64,000 nt of DNA. It comes from Rhizorhabdus sp049889055 (GTDB taxonomy: Bacteria; Pseudomonadota; Alphaproteobacteria; Sphingomonadales; Sphingomonadaceae). The DNA lies in NCBI RefSeq assembly GCF_049889055.1, contig NZ_JBLTWO010000001.1, forward strand, positions 620,001 to 684,000. The letters run 5' to 3'. The translations under genes and the position numbers were made by a program. The notes beneath the pieces are model-generated. The model searched no databases. It saw nothing but the letters and a program-made list of their open reading frames with translations, and was not told where the DNA came from. Of this stretch, positions 57,205-64,000 are shown piece by piece. How positions within the stretch are numbered: the first letter of the stretch is position 1; each line of letters opens with the position of its first letter.

Positions 57205-58140
57205 TCAGTCGAACAGGCTGGAAACCGAGCTTTCGTCGGCGATGCGCTTGATCGCCTCACCGAGCAGCGGGGCGATCGTGAGGTGGCGGATCTTGCTCGC
57301 TTCGGCAACGGCCGGGGTCGCGCCGATCGAATCGGTGATGACCAGTTCGAGCAGCTCCGACTTCTCGACGCGGGCGACGGCGCCGCCCGACAGCACGCCA
57401 TGGCTGACATAGGCGACGACGTCCTCGGCTCCCGCCTTGCGCAGCGCGGCTGCGGCATTGCAGAGCGTGCCCGCCGAATCGACGATGTCATCGACGAGGA
57501 TGCAGAAGCGGCCCGACACGTCGCCGATGATGTTCATCACCTCCGATTCGCCCGGCCGTTCGCGGCGCTTGTCGACGATCGCCAGCGGCGCGTTGTCGAG
57601 GCGCTTGGACAGCGCGCGGGCGCGTACCACACCGCCGACGTCGGGTGACACCACCATCAGGTTGCGGCCCGCGAAGCGCGCATGGATGTCGGCCGACATC
57701 ACCGGTGCGGCATAGAGATTGTCGGTCGGGATATCGAAGAAGCCCTGGATCTGCCCTGCGTGCAGATCGACCGACAGGACGCGGTTGGCGCCGGCGGTCT
57801 CGAGCAGGTTGGCGACCAGCTTGGCCGAGATCGGGGTGCGCGGGCCGGGCTTCCGGTCCTGCCGGGCATAGCCGAAATAGGGGATGACGGCGGTGACGCG
57901 CTTGGCCGACGCGCGCTTCAGCGCATCGATGCAGATCAGCAGCTCCATCAGATTGTCGTTCGCCGGATAGCCGGTCGACTGGATCACGAACACGTCCTCG
58001 CCGCGAACATTCTCGTGGATCTCGACGAAAACTTCTTCGTCGGCGAAGCGGCGGACGCTCGCCTCCGTCAGCGGCAGTTCGAGATAGGAGGCGATCGCCT
58101 TGGCGAGCGGCTGGTTCGAATTGCCGGTCAGAAGCTTCAT
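57205..58140 (-). CDS. prs: Ribose-phosphate pyrophosphokinase
   Basis: 311 aa. KLLTGNSNQPLAKAIASYL at the start, the regulatory/catalytic SVDLHAGQIQGFFDIPTDNL signature and PRPP-binding ILVDDIVDSAGTLCNAA are all intact. It makes PRPP for purine, pyrimidine, His and Trp synthesis. Divergent from gltX. Confidence 0.96.
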   Translation of the reverse strand: MKLLTGNSNQPLAKAIASYLELPLTEASVRRFADEEVFVEIHENVRGEDVFVIQSTGYPANDNLMELLICIDALKRASAKRVTAVIPYFGYARQDRKPGPRTPISAKLVANLLETAGANRVLSVDLHAGQIQGFFDIPTDNLYAAPVMSADIHARFAGRNLMVVSPDVGGVVRARALSKRLDNAPLAIVDKRRERPGESEVMNIIGDVSGRFCILVDDIVDSAGTLCNAAAALRKAGAEDVVAYVSHGVLSGGAVARVEKSELLELVITDSIGATPAVAEASKIRHLTIAPLLGEAIKRIADESSVSSLFD

Positions 58141-58252
58141 AGATCTATCCCCGTTCGGGCGGTGTGGGCGGAAGACTCGGGGGCTCTTAGTCGCAAGGTG
58201 CCCTTGGGGGAAGAGGGTGGCTGAACCGATCATATCCGCCTAAGAGCCCGCC

Positions 58253-59584
58253 ATGGTCGTCACCCGCTTCGCTCCCTCCCCCACCGGCCGGCTGCATGTC
58301 GGCAACATCCGCACCGCACTCCACAACTGGATGTGGGCGCGCGCCAATGGGGGCCGCTTCCTGCTACGGCTCGACGACACCGATGCCGAGCGTTCGACCG
58401 AGGAGAACGTCGTCGCGATCCGCGACGATCTCGCCTGGCTCGGCCTTTCGCCCGATGGCGAGGCGCGGCAGTCCGACCGTTTCGCGCTGTATGAGCGCCG
58501 TTTCGAGGAACTGCGCGCGCTGGGCCGGGTCTATCCCTGCTACGAGACCGCCGAGGAGCTGGAACTCAAGCGCAAGATTCTGGCCGGCCGGGGTCTGCCG
58601 CCGATCTACGACCGCGCCGCGCTGGAGCTCGACGATACGAAGCGGGCCGCACTCGAAGCCGACGGCCATCGGCCGCACTGGCGTTTCCTGCTCGACCATG
58701 AGGAGCCGATCCGCTGGGACGACCTGATCAGGGGACCGCAGCATCTCGATCCGAGCCGCCTGTCCGACCCGGTCATCCGGCGCGCCGACGGAAGCTGGCT
58801 CTACATGTTGCCCAGCGCGATCGACGATATCGACATGGGCATCACCCATGTCGTGCGCGGCGAGGACCATGTCACGAACACCGGTCTGCAATTGCAGATG
58901 TTCTCCGCACTCGGCGCGACGGCGCCCGCCTTCGCGCACGAAGCCTTGCTGGTCGGCAGCGAGGGCAAGCTGTCGAAGCGGCTCGGTTCGCTCGGCTGCG
59001 ACGCGTTTCGCGAGGAAGGGATCGAGCCGATCGCACTGATCGCGCTGCTCGGACGGATCGGCACCAGCCTGCCGGTGGAGCCGGTCGCCTCGCCCGACGC
59101 GCTGTTCGCCGATTTCGACTTCGCCCGCTTCGGTCGCGCCCCTGCGCGCTTCGATCTGGATGAACTCAAGGCGCTGAACGCGCGCATCCTGCACCTGCTC
59201 GACCATGCGGCGGTGGCGGAGCGACTTCCGGTGGGCATGGATGCCACGGCCTGGCAGGCGATCCGACCCAATCTGACCCGGCTGTCCGACGCCGCCGACT
59301 GGTGGGGCGTGGTCGAGGGTGCGGTGGAGAGTGCGCTGGGCGACGAGGATCGCGCCTTCGTGCTTCGGGCGGCCGAGGTGGCGGAGAGTATAGCCTGGGA
59401 TACGGGCGTCTGGAAGGCACTGACCAGCCAGTTGAACGCTGCCACCGGGCGCAGGGGCAAGGCGCTGTTCCTGCCGCTGCGGCTCGCGCTCACCGGCCGC
59501 GAACATGGGCCGGACATGAACGCGCTGCTTCCGCTGATCGGCCGCGATCGGGCGATCGCGCGGCTGCGCTCCGCCGGAGCCTGA
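58253..59584 (+). CDS. gltX: Glutamyl-tRNA synthetase
   Basis: 443 aa. HIGH-type motif RFAPSPTGRLHVGNIRTALHN, KMSKS-type motif GKLSKRLGSLG, and the acceptor-binding RGEDHVTNTG. The C-terminal anticodon-binding region is short, as in one of the two GltX paralogues that many Alphaproteobacteria carry. Whether this copy charges tRNA-Glu, tRNA-Gln or both cannot be said. Confidence 0.92.
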   Translation: MVVTRFAPSPTGRLHVGNIRTALHNWMWARANGGRFLLRLDDTDAERSTEENVVAIRDDLAWLGLSPDGEARQSDRFALYERRFEELRALGRVYPCYETAEELELKRKILAGRGLPPIYDRAALELDDTKRAALEADGHRPHWRFLLDHEEPIRWDDLIRGPQHLDPSRLSDPVIRRADGSWLYMLPSAIDDIDMGITHVVRGEDHVTNTGLQLQMFSALGATAPAFAHEALLVGSEGKLSKRLGSLGCDAFREEGIEPIALIALLGRIGTSLPVEPVASPDALFADFDFARFGRAPARFDLDELKALNARILHLLDHAAVAERLPVGMDATAWQAIRPNLTRLSDAADWWGVVEGAVESALGDEDRAFVLRAAEVAESIAWDTGVWKALTSQLNAATGRRGKALFLPLRLALTGREHGPDMNALLPLIGRDRAIARLRSAGA

Positions 59585-59606
59585 GCCCCGGCGCACGCTT
59601 TCGTCG

Positions 59607-59807
59607 TCAGAAGCGGTTCGACGGCGCGATCAGTCCGACCAGCAGGTAGAGCAGGATCGTCGAGCCGACGCCGCAGAGCGTCAGCAGGACAGCCGCGACA
59701 CGGATCAACGAAAGATCGATCCCGCTATAGTCGGCAAGACCGGCGCATACGCCCATGATCTTGCCCTGGCTCTTGTTGAGGCGGAAGCGGTCGGTGCGGA
59801 CGGACAT
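59607..59807 (-). CDS. PspC domain protein
   Basis: 66 aa. FRLNKSQGKIMGVCAGLADYSGIDLSLIRV is the PspC signature, followed by one membrane helix (VLLTLCGVGSTILLYLLVGL). Small PspC proteins associate with the inner membrane in the phage-shock/envelope-stress response. AAAGGAAA precedes ATG 59807. It probably forms an operon with the 55-aa gene 28 bp upstream. Confidence 0.88.
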   Translation of the reverse strand: MSVRTDRFRLNKSQGKIMGVCAGLADYSGIDLSLIRVAAVLLTLCGVGSTILLYLLVGLIAPSNRF

Positions 59808-59835
59808 GGCAATTTCCTTTGCTTGGCAGGACGGG

Positions 59836-60003
59836 TCAGAGGAGGACGGGGCGCTCGGCCGACGTCGGCGTCGCGGAGCAGAAGCAGTTCGCATTCGCCG
59901 GTCCCAGCGCCGTCGCCAGACAGGCAAGGCTGAAGAGCAGCGCACCGCCGACAGCGAGCAGGAAACGCCGTGCGTCGCTCATCTCGGTGTTGGTGTCGAA
60001 CAT
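59836..60003 (-). CDS. 55-aa membrane or secreted protein upstream of pspC
   Basis: 55 aa, one hydrophobic segment (RFLLAVGGALLFSLACLATALG) near the N-terminus and a short C-terminus with NCFCSATPTSAERP. It could be a single-pass protein or a cleaved small secreted peptide with a CxC pair. A strong SD (AAAGGGAGCC) lies before the ATG, and the gene is followed by pspC on the same strand. Family unknown to me. Confidence 0.6.
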   Translation of the reverse strand: MFDTNTEMSDARRFLLAVGGALLFSLACLATALGPANANCFCSATPTSAERPVLL

Positions 60004-60368
60004 GGTCAGGCTCCCTTTGATCGGCCCCCTCGGCCGGATGCCTGAAGCTTTGCAGGAGGCGTGCCAAATGCCCCGAGCCAGGAAATTCGGGGTGGAAATC
60101 TCGATCAAGGCCAGACAACCTCGAAAGATACGCCATTTTTCTGGAAAAATCGCCAACGAACGGCACATAGGCCCGGATCATGTTTCGCAGTTCGGAGGTT
60201 ATGGATCCCCGCCTTCGCGGGGATGACGCGAGGGCAGCCGGCAGCCGGTGGCCAGCGTCCTGGTCGGTGGCAGACATCGGGCGATGCTGACCGCGCCGAC
60301 CGGTTCCGGCGCCCGCCATTCCGGGCGCCGGGCTGGCGCAGCGAGCACGCCTCGCCTATCTTGGCTCC
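60004..60368. other. 365-bp intergenic region holding one REP-like palindrome
   Basis: Divergent region between the 55-aa gene and the 107-aa gene. It holds the promoters of both and REP copy 4 at 60202-60229. No other RNA gene or terminator-like structure is evident. Confidence 0.5.
60202..60229 (-). repeat. REP-like palindrome, copy 4 (solitary)
   Basis: Plus strand TGGATCCCCGCCTTCGCGGG then GATGACGC; stem ATCCCCGC/GCGGGGAT. Same family and orientation as copy 3, and not associated with a GIY-YIG gene. Confidence 0.85.
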
Positions 60369-60692
60369 ATGGCCATTTTCCCCCGCCCGTCGACCCCGCG
60401 CGCTTTCCTCTCCGATCTCAAGGCCTTTTGGGGCCAGCAGGAACGGCACAAGCTGCTGATCGCGGTGATATCGGCGCTGATGCCGATGATCATCGTCTGG
60501 GGTTTCTACGTCGATTCGAAGACCGAAAAGCCGAAGGCGCAAGTGATCTTCGTCGAAAGCTGGCCGTCCAGCCGCACCGATGCCGAGATCGAAAAGCAGA
60601 ATATCGCTGACCAGAAGGTCCGCGACGCCCGGCGCAAGGAGAAGCAGGAAGAATATCGCCGCCTCGCCGACAAGCTGGGCATCGACTATTGA
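60369..60692 (+). CDS. Single-pass membrane protein with C-terminal coiled coil, coupled to ribD
   Basis: 107 aa. A cytosolic start with an aromatic helix (FLSDLKAFWGQQERHK) is followed by one membrane helix (LLIAVISALMPMIIVWGFYV) and a charged, coiled-coil C-terminus (DAEIEKQNIADQKVRDARRK). No domain is recognised; it looks like a conserved sphingomonad hypothetical. The stop overlaps the TTG start of ribD, so it is translated with the riboflavin genes. Confidence 0.7.
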   Translation: MAIFPRPSTPRAFLSDLKAFWGQQERHKLLIAVISALMPMIIVWGFYVDSKTEKPKAQVIFVESWPSSRTDAEIEKQNIADQKVRDARRKEKQEEYRRLADKLGIDY

Positions 60693-61663
60693 TCGCCACG
60701 CGCGAAGACGACCGCCGATGGATGATGGCAGCGATATCGCTTGCCGGACGGGGACGGGGTCGCACCGCCCCCAATCCCAATGTCGGCTGCATCATCGTCC
60801 GTGGCGGGCGCGTGATCGGACGCGGCGTGACACAGACCGGCGGCCGCCCCCATGCCGAAGCCCAGGCCCTCGCTATGGCGGGCAATGTCGACGGCGCTAC
60901 CGTATATGTCACGCTGGAGCCCTGCGCTCATGCCTCCTCACGAGGGCCCGCCTGCGCCGACCTGATCGTGGCGGCGTCGCCCGCGCGGGTCGTCGTTGCG
61001 CTGACCGACCCCGATCCGCGCACCAACGGCCGGGGGATCGCCCGGCTGCAGGCTGCGGGCATAGCGGTGACGACCGATGTGGCGACAGCGGAGGCTCGCC
61101 GGTCGATGGCTGGCTTCCTTGCCCGCCAGGCATCGAACCGGCCCCATGTCACGCTCAAGCTGGCGACATCGCTCGACGGGTGTATCGCGCTCGCGGACGG
61201 GAGCAGCCGCTGGATCACCGGCGCCGCCGCCCGGGCGCATTGCCATGTCGAGCGCAGCCGCCACGAGGCGATACTGGTCGGTCGCGGTACTTTCGATGCG
61301 GACGCACCGCGGCTCGACGTTCGGCTGCCGGGCCTCGCCGAGCGCAGCCCGCGACGCCTGCTGCTGACGCAGGGCGCGGCGCCCGAAGGCTGGACCGCCA
61401 TCGCGCGGCCCGAAGCGATAACGGAGCTCGACGGGATCGATCATCTGTTCGTCGAAGGCGGGGCTGCGACGGCCGCGGCCTTCCTGCGCGCGGATCTCGT
61501 CGACCGGCTGCTGCTCTACACCGCACCGATCCTGATCGGCGGCGGCCGGCCGGCGATCGCGGATATCGGCCTCGGCGATCTCGCATCGGCACATGGCCGC
61601 TGGTGCATGACCGACACGCGCATGCTTGGCAGGGACCGCCTCACCATCTACGAACGCTGCTGA
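60689..61663 (+). CDS. ribD: Riboflavin biosynthesis deaminase/reductase RibD
   Basis: 324 aa. The N-terminal deaminase has the zinc motif PHAEAQAL and LEPCAHASSRGPACADLI (H-x-E and CxxxxxxxxC). The C-terminal reductase (VTLKLATSLDGCIALADGSSRWIT, FVEGGAATAAAFLR) reduces the ribosyl group. The start is TTG 60689 overlapping the previous stop; ATG 60722 would remove 11 residues that family members normally have. ribE follows one base after its stop. Confidence 0.93.
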   Translation: MIATREDDRRWMMAAISLAGRGRGRTAPNPNVGCIIVRGGRVIGRGVTQTGGRPHAEAQALAMAGNVDGATVYVTLEPCAHASSRGPACADLIVAASPARVVVALTDPDPRTNGRGIARLQAAGIAVTTDVATAEARRSMAGFLARQASNRPHVTLKLATSLDGCIALADGSSRWITGAAARAHCHVERSRHEAILVGRGTFDADAPRLDVRLPGLAERSPRRLLLTQGAAPEGWTAIARPEAITELDGIDHLFVEGGAATAAAFLRADLVDRLLLYTAPILIGGGRPAIADIGLGDLASAHGRWCMTDTRMLGRDRLTIYERC

Positions 61664-61664
61664 C

Positions 61665-62276
61665 ATGTTCACCGGAATCATCACCGACATCGGCACCATC
61701 GTCGCGACCGAGCAGCGCGGCGACCTTCATGTGCGCATCGCCTGCTCCTACGACACGGGCTCGATCGACATCGGTGCCTCGATCGCCTGTTCGGGCGCGT
61801 GCATGACGGTGGTCGAACTCGGACCCGACTGGTTCGCCATCGACATCAGCGGCGAAAGCGTATCGCGCACCGCAGCCGACCGCTGGGTGACCGGTCGCAA
61901 GCTCAACCTCGAACGCTCGCTCAGGCTGGGCGACGAACTGGGCGGCCACATCGTGACCGGCCATGTCGACGGCGTGGGTATGGTCGCGTCGATCAGCACC
62001 GACGGCGATTCGAAGCGCTTCGAGATTCGCGCACCGGCCGAGCTCGCTCCCTATCTGGCGGAGAAGGGTTCGATCACGGTCGACGGCGTCTCGCTGACGG
62101 TCAACACGATCACCGACCAGCCCGACGGCAGCACTCTGTTCGGCCTGAACATCATCCCGCACACCGCTGCGGTGACGACGATCGGCCTGCTTGAAGTCGG
62201 CGACAGCGTAAATCTCGAGATCGACGTGCTGGCCCGTTATCTGCGGCGCATGGAGCAGCTCCGCACCCTGGCCTGA
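61665..62276 (+). CDS. ribE: Riboflavin synthase (alpha chain)
   Basis: 203 aa. Two lumazine-synthase-like barrels: MFTGIITDIGTIVATEQRGD and GGHIVTGHVDGVGMV at the start of the second repeat; SGACMTV and VDGVSLTVN are the paired substrate sites. It dismutates lumazine to riboflavin. Followed by a 67-bp gap that holds the ribB boxes. Confidence 0.95.
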   Translation: MFTGIITDIGTIVATEQRGDLHVRIACSYDTGSIDIGASIACSGACMTVVELGPDWFAIDISGESVSRTAADRWVTGRKLNLERSLRLGDELGGHIVTGHVDGVGMVASISTDGDSKRFEIRAPAELAPYLAEKGSITVDGVSLTVNTITDQPDGSTLFGLNIIPHTAAVTTIGLLEVGDSVNLEIDVLARYLRRMEQLRTLA

Positions 62277-62283
62277 CGAGAGT

Positions 62284-62301
62284 ATCACATTTCAATGTGA
62301 T
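62284..62301. promoter_or_regulatory. Palindromic box 1 upstream of ribB
   Basis: ATCACATT-TC-AATGTGAT: perfect 8-bp arms with a 2-bp spacer, 43 bp before the ribB ATG. Its centre is 30 bp from that of box 2, so both would lie on nearly the same face of the helix. Confidence 0.75.
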
Positions 62302-62313
62302 TTAATCGTTGCG

Positions 62314-62331
62314 ATGTCATCTTGATGTGAT
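62314..62331. promoter_or_regulatory. Palindromic box 2 upstream of ribB
   Basis: ATGTCATC-TT-GATGTGAT: the right arm matches the GTGAT half of box 1, the left arm fits at 6 of 8 positions. It ends 13 bp before the start codon. Confidence 0.6.
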
Positions 62332-62343
62332 ATCGCCGCACCT

Positions 62344-63615
62344 ATGAGCACCGAACTGATCGATCGCATCCGCCATGCCGTGTCCGAACGCGGCGTTTCC
62401 CGTTCCGGCCTGGCCCGCGCTGCCGGGCTTCACCCCAATTCGCTGCGGTCGCTCGACGACCCGGACTGGAATCCCACGGCGGACACGCTCAAGAAGCTCG
62501 AGCGTTACCTCTCCTATTCGGGCCTGTCGCCGATCGAGGAGATCATCGATGAGGCGCGCAACGGCCGCATGTTCATCCTCGTCGACGATGAGGATCGCGA
62601 GAATGAGGGCGACCTCATCATCCCCGCACAGATGGCGACCCCCGACGCGATCAACTTCATGGCGAAATATGGTCGCGGGCTGATCTGCCTGTCGATGACC
62701 AAGGAGCGGGTCGACCAGCTCGGCCTGCCGCTGATGAGCCGCAACAACGGCACCCGCCACGAAACCGCCTTCACCGTCTCGATCGAGGCCCGCGAGGGCG
62801 TTACGACCGGCATATCCGCCGCCGACCGCGCACGCACCGTGGCGGTCGCGATCGACGCGTCGAAGGGGCCCGAGCATATCGTGACCCCCGGCCATGTCTT
62901 CCCGCTGGTCGCCAAGCCCGGCGGCGTGCTGATCCGCGCGGGGCATACCGAAGCTGCGGTCGACGTTGCCCGCCTCGCGGGGCTCAACCCCTCGGGCGTG
63001 ATCTGCGAGATCATGAACGATGACGGGACGATGGCGCGGATGGACTCGCTGGTCGAGTTCGCCCGCACCCACAAGCTCAAGATCGGTACGATCCGCGACC
63101 TGATCGCCTATCGCCGCAAGCACGACCATCTGGTCGAGAAACGCACCGAGACGCGCTTCACCAGCCGCTGGGGCGGCGAGTGGAAGCTGACCACCTTCTA
63201 CAACAAGGCGACCGGGACCGAGCAGACCGCGCTGGTTATGGGCCATATCGATCCGGACAAGCCGACGCTGGTCCGCATGCACCTGCTCAACCCCTTCGCC
63301 GACATCTATGGCGAGAAGGGCCCGCGCAGCGACCTGATCGAACGCTCGATGGAGATGATCGCCCAGGAAGGCGCCGGCGTGATCGTCATCCTCAACCGCC
63401 CGATGAGCGGCTGGATGACCCGCGCGGTCGAGGCGCGCGAGACCGGTGACACATCGGCGATGGACGAGCTGCGCGATTATGGCGTGGGTGCGCAGATCCT
63501 GACCGAACTCGGCGTGCAGGACATGATCCTGCTCACCAATTCGCACCACACGCTGATTGCGCTGGACGGCTATGGTCTGTCGATCGTAGGCGAGCGGCCC
63601 ATTCCCGCCGCCTGA
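62344..63615 (+). CDS. ribB: XRE-like HTH fused to DHBP synthase (RibB) and a degenerate GTP-cyclohydrolase II domain
   Basis: 423 aa. Residues 1-57 form an XRE-like helix-turn-helix (ERGVSRSGLARAAGLHPNSL, then PTADTLKKLERYL). Residues 65-270 are 3,4-dihydroxy-2-butanone-4-phosphate synthase with FILVDDEDRENEGDLI, GRGLICLSMT, TAFTVSIEAREGVTTGISAADRA and RAGHTEAAVDVARLAG intact. The C-terminal domain keeps the GCHII ending (LRDYGVGAQILTELGVQDMILLTN, GYGLSIVGERP), but the zinc-cysteine block VHSECLTGD is VRMHLLNPFAD-like and has no cysteines, so cyclohydrolase activity should be lost. No clear SD precedes the ATG. Two palindromes upstream suggest autoregulation through the HTH. Confidence 0.9.
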   Translation: MSTELIDRIRHAVSERGVSRSGLARAAGLHPNSLRSLDDPDWNPTADTLKKLERYLSYSGLSPIEEIIDEARNGRMFILVDDEDRENEGDLIIPAQMATPDAINFMAKYGRGLICLSMTKERVDQLGLPLMSRNNGTRHETAFTVSIEAREGVTTGISAADRARTVAVAIDASKGPEHIVTPGHVFPLVAKPGGVLIRAGHTEAAVDVARLAGLNPSGVICEIMNDDGTMARMDSLVEFARTHKLKIGTIRDLIAYRRKHDHLVEKRTETRFTSRWGGEWKLTTFYNKATGTEQTALVMGHIDPDKPTLVRMHLLNPFADIYGEKGPRSDLIERSMEMIAQEGAGVIVILNRPMSGWMTRAVEARETGDTSAMDELRDYGVGAQILTELGVQDMILLTNSHHTLIALDGYGLSIVGERPIPAA

Positions 63616-63628
63616 CAGGAGCTAGACC

Positions 63629-64000
63629 ATGGCCAAGATCCTCATCGTCGAAGCGCGCTTCTACGATCATCTGAACGACATGCTCCTCGACGGCGCGCGC
63701 ACCGCGATCGAGGAAGCGGGCCACCGCCACGAGACGGTCACCGTACCGGGCGCGCTCGAAATCCCCGGCGCCATCGCGATGGCGGCGGAGAGCGGTCGTT
63801 ATGACGGCTTCGTCGCGATCGGCGTCGTGATCCGGGGCGAGACCTATCATTTCGAGGTGGTCTCGAACGAAAGCGCACGCGGCCTGATGGCGCTGTCGAT
63901 GGACGGTATCGCGATCGGCAACGGCATCATCACCGTCGAGAACGAAGCCCAGGCGCTCGCCCGCGCCCGCCGGTCGGAAAAGGACAAGGGCGGCGAAGCA
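63629..64000 (+). CDS. ribH: 6,7-dimethyl-8-ribityllumazine synthase, N-terminal part (cut by window edge)
   Basis: 124 residues visible. KILIVEARFYDHLNDMLLDGA, TVPGALEIPGAIAMAAESGRYDGFVAIGVVIRGETYHFE and ARGLMALSMD are the lumazine-synthase core with its catalytic His (TYHFE). AGGAGC precedes ATG 63629. It completes the ribD-ribE-ribB-ribH run. Confidence 0.93.
   Translation, partial: MAKILIVEARFYDHLNDMLLDGARTAIEEAGHRHETVTVPGALEIPGAIAMAAESGRYDGFVAIGVVIRGETYHFEVVSNESARGLMALSMDGIAIGNGIITVENEAQALARARRSEKDKGGEA

Noticed and set aside
62277..62343. FMN riboswitch before ribB
   Set aside because: Only 67 bp, with no RFN-type conserved blocks; the palindromes explain the structure better.

Overview
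The window is a high-GC, gene-dense stretch of a chromosome with almost no non-coding space. Everything in it fits a sphingomonad (Alphaproteobacteria, Sphingomonadales): a MucR/Ros regulator, bacterial arginyltransferase (bpt), split metH with an ArsR-methyltransferase regulator, miaB-phoH-ybeY-corC order, TTGACA-type stable-RNA promoter, and GTG/TTG starts. The assignment rests on family content and gene order, not on any search.

Layout. (1) 1-7053: first exopolysaccharide (EPS) half-cluster, with the 5' part of a polyprenyl glycosylphosphotransferase, a TPR lipoprotein, two GT2 glycosyltransferases, a Wzx-like flippase and a Wzy-like polymerase. (2) 7204-16999: housekeeping genes: NifU-like protein, tsaB, rimI, mucR-like, fur-like, plsC-like, miaB-phoH-ybeY-corC, a sorbosone-dehydrogenase-like propeller and bpt. 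(3) 17136-23744: threonine ammonia-lyase, a beta-hydroxyacid dehydrogenase coupled to an amidohydrolase, an alkaline phosphatase and a beta-helix protein. (4) 23813-29494: methionine-cycle operon (ArsR-methyltransferase regulator, metF, metH in two pieces) with a palindromic operator inside its promoter. (5) 29628-30849: MlaA lipoprotein and a tiny lipoprotein. (6) 30959-35909: second EPS half-cluster (Wza-like export protein, outer-membrane barrel, Wzz, BY-kinase-like ATPase) ending in a class A acid phosphatase relative that has lost nearly all catalytic residues. (7) 36128-41322: a tRNA-Leu(UAA) gene interrupted by a 230-nt group I intron, ihfB, cytochrome c, a GT4 enzyme, tRNA-Tyr, rlmB, ferredoxin and an AlkA-type glycosylase. 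(8) 41329-49177: a large autotransporter and the rpmI-rplT / pheS-pheT translation genes, split by a small GIY-YIG gene framed by REP-like palindromes. (9) 49365-57077: AsmA-like protein, hisN-like phosphatase, a Phd-VapC toxin-antitoxin pair, a VOC protein and a DUF3857 transglutaminase coupled to a TPR-like partner. (10) 57205-64000: prs, gltX, a 55-aa protein with PspC, and the riboflavin genes ribD-ribE-ribB-ribH (ribH cut by the window end).

How the genes work together. The two EPS blocks are complementary: the first makes, flips and polymerises lipid-linked repeat units, and the second controls chain length and exports through the outer membrane. The MucR-like gene is a plausible regulator of both. 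The riboflavin genes carry the most unusual architecture: RibB has an N-terminal XRE-like DNA-binding domain and a degenerate GTP-cyclohydrolase II domain, and two palindromic boxes 30 bp apart lie directly upstream of it. That suggests an enzyme that regulates its own gene. No rRNA, CRISPR array, prophage or classical insertion sequence was seen.
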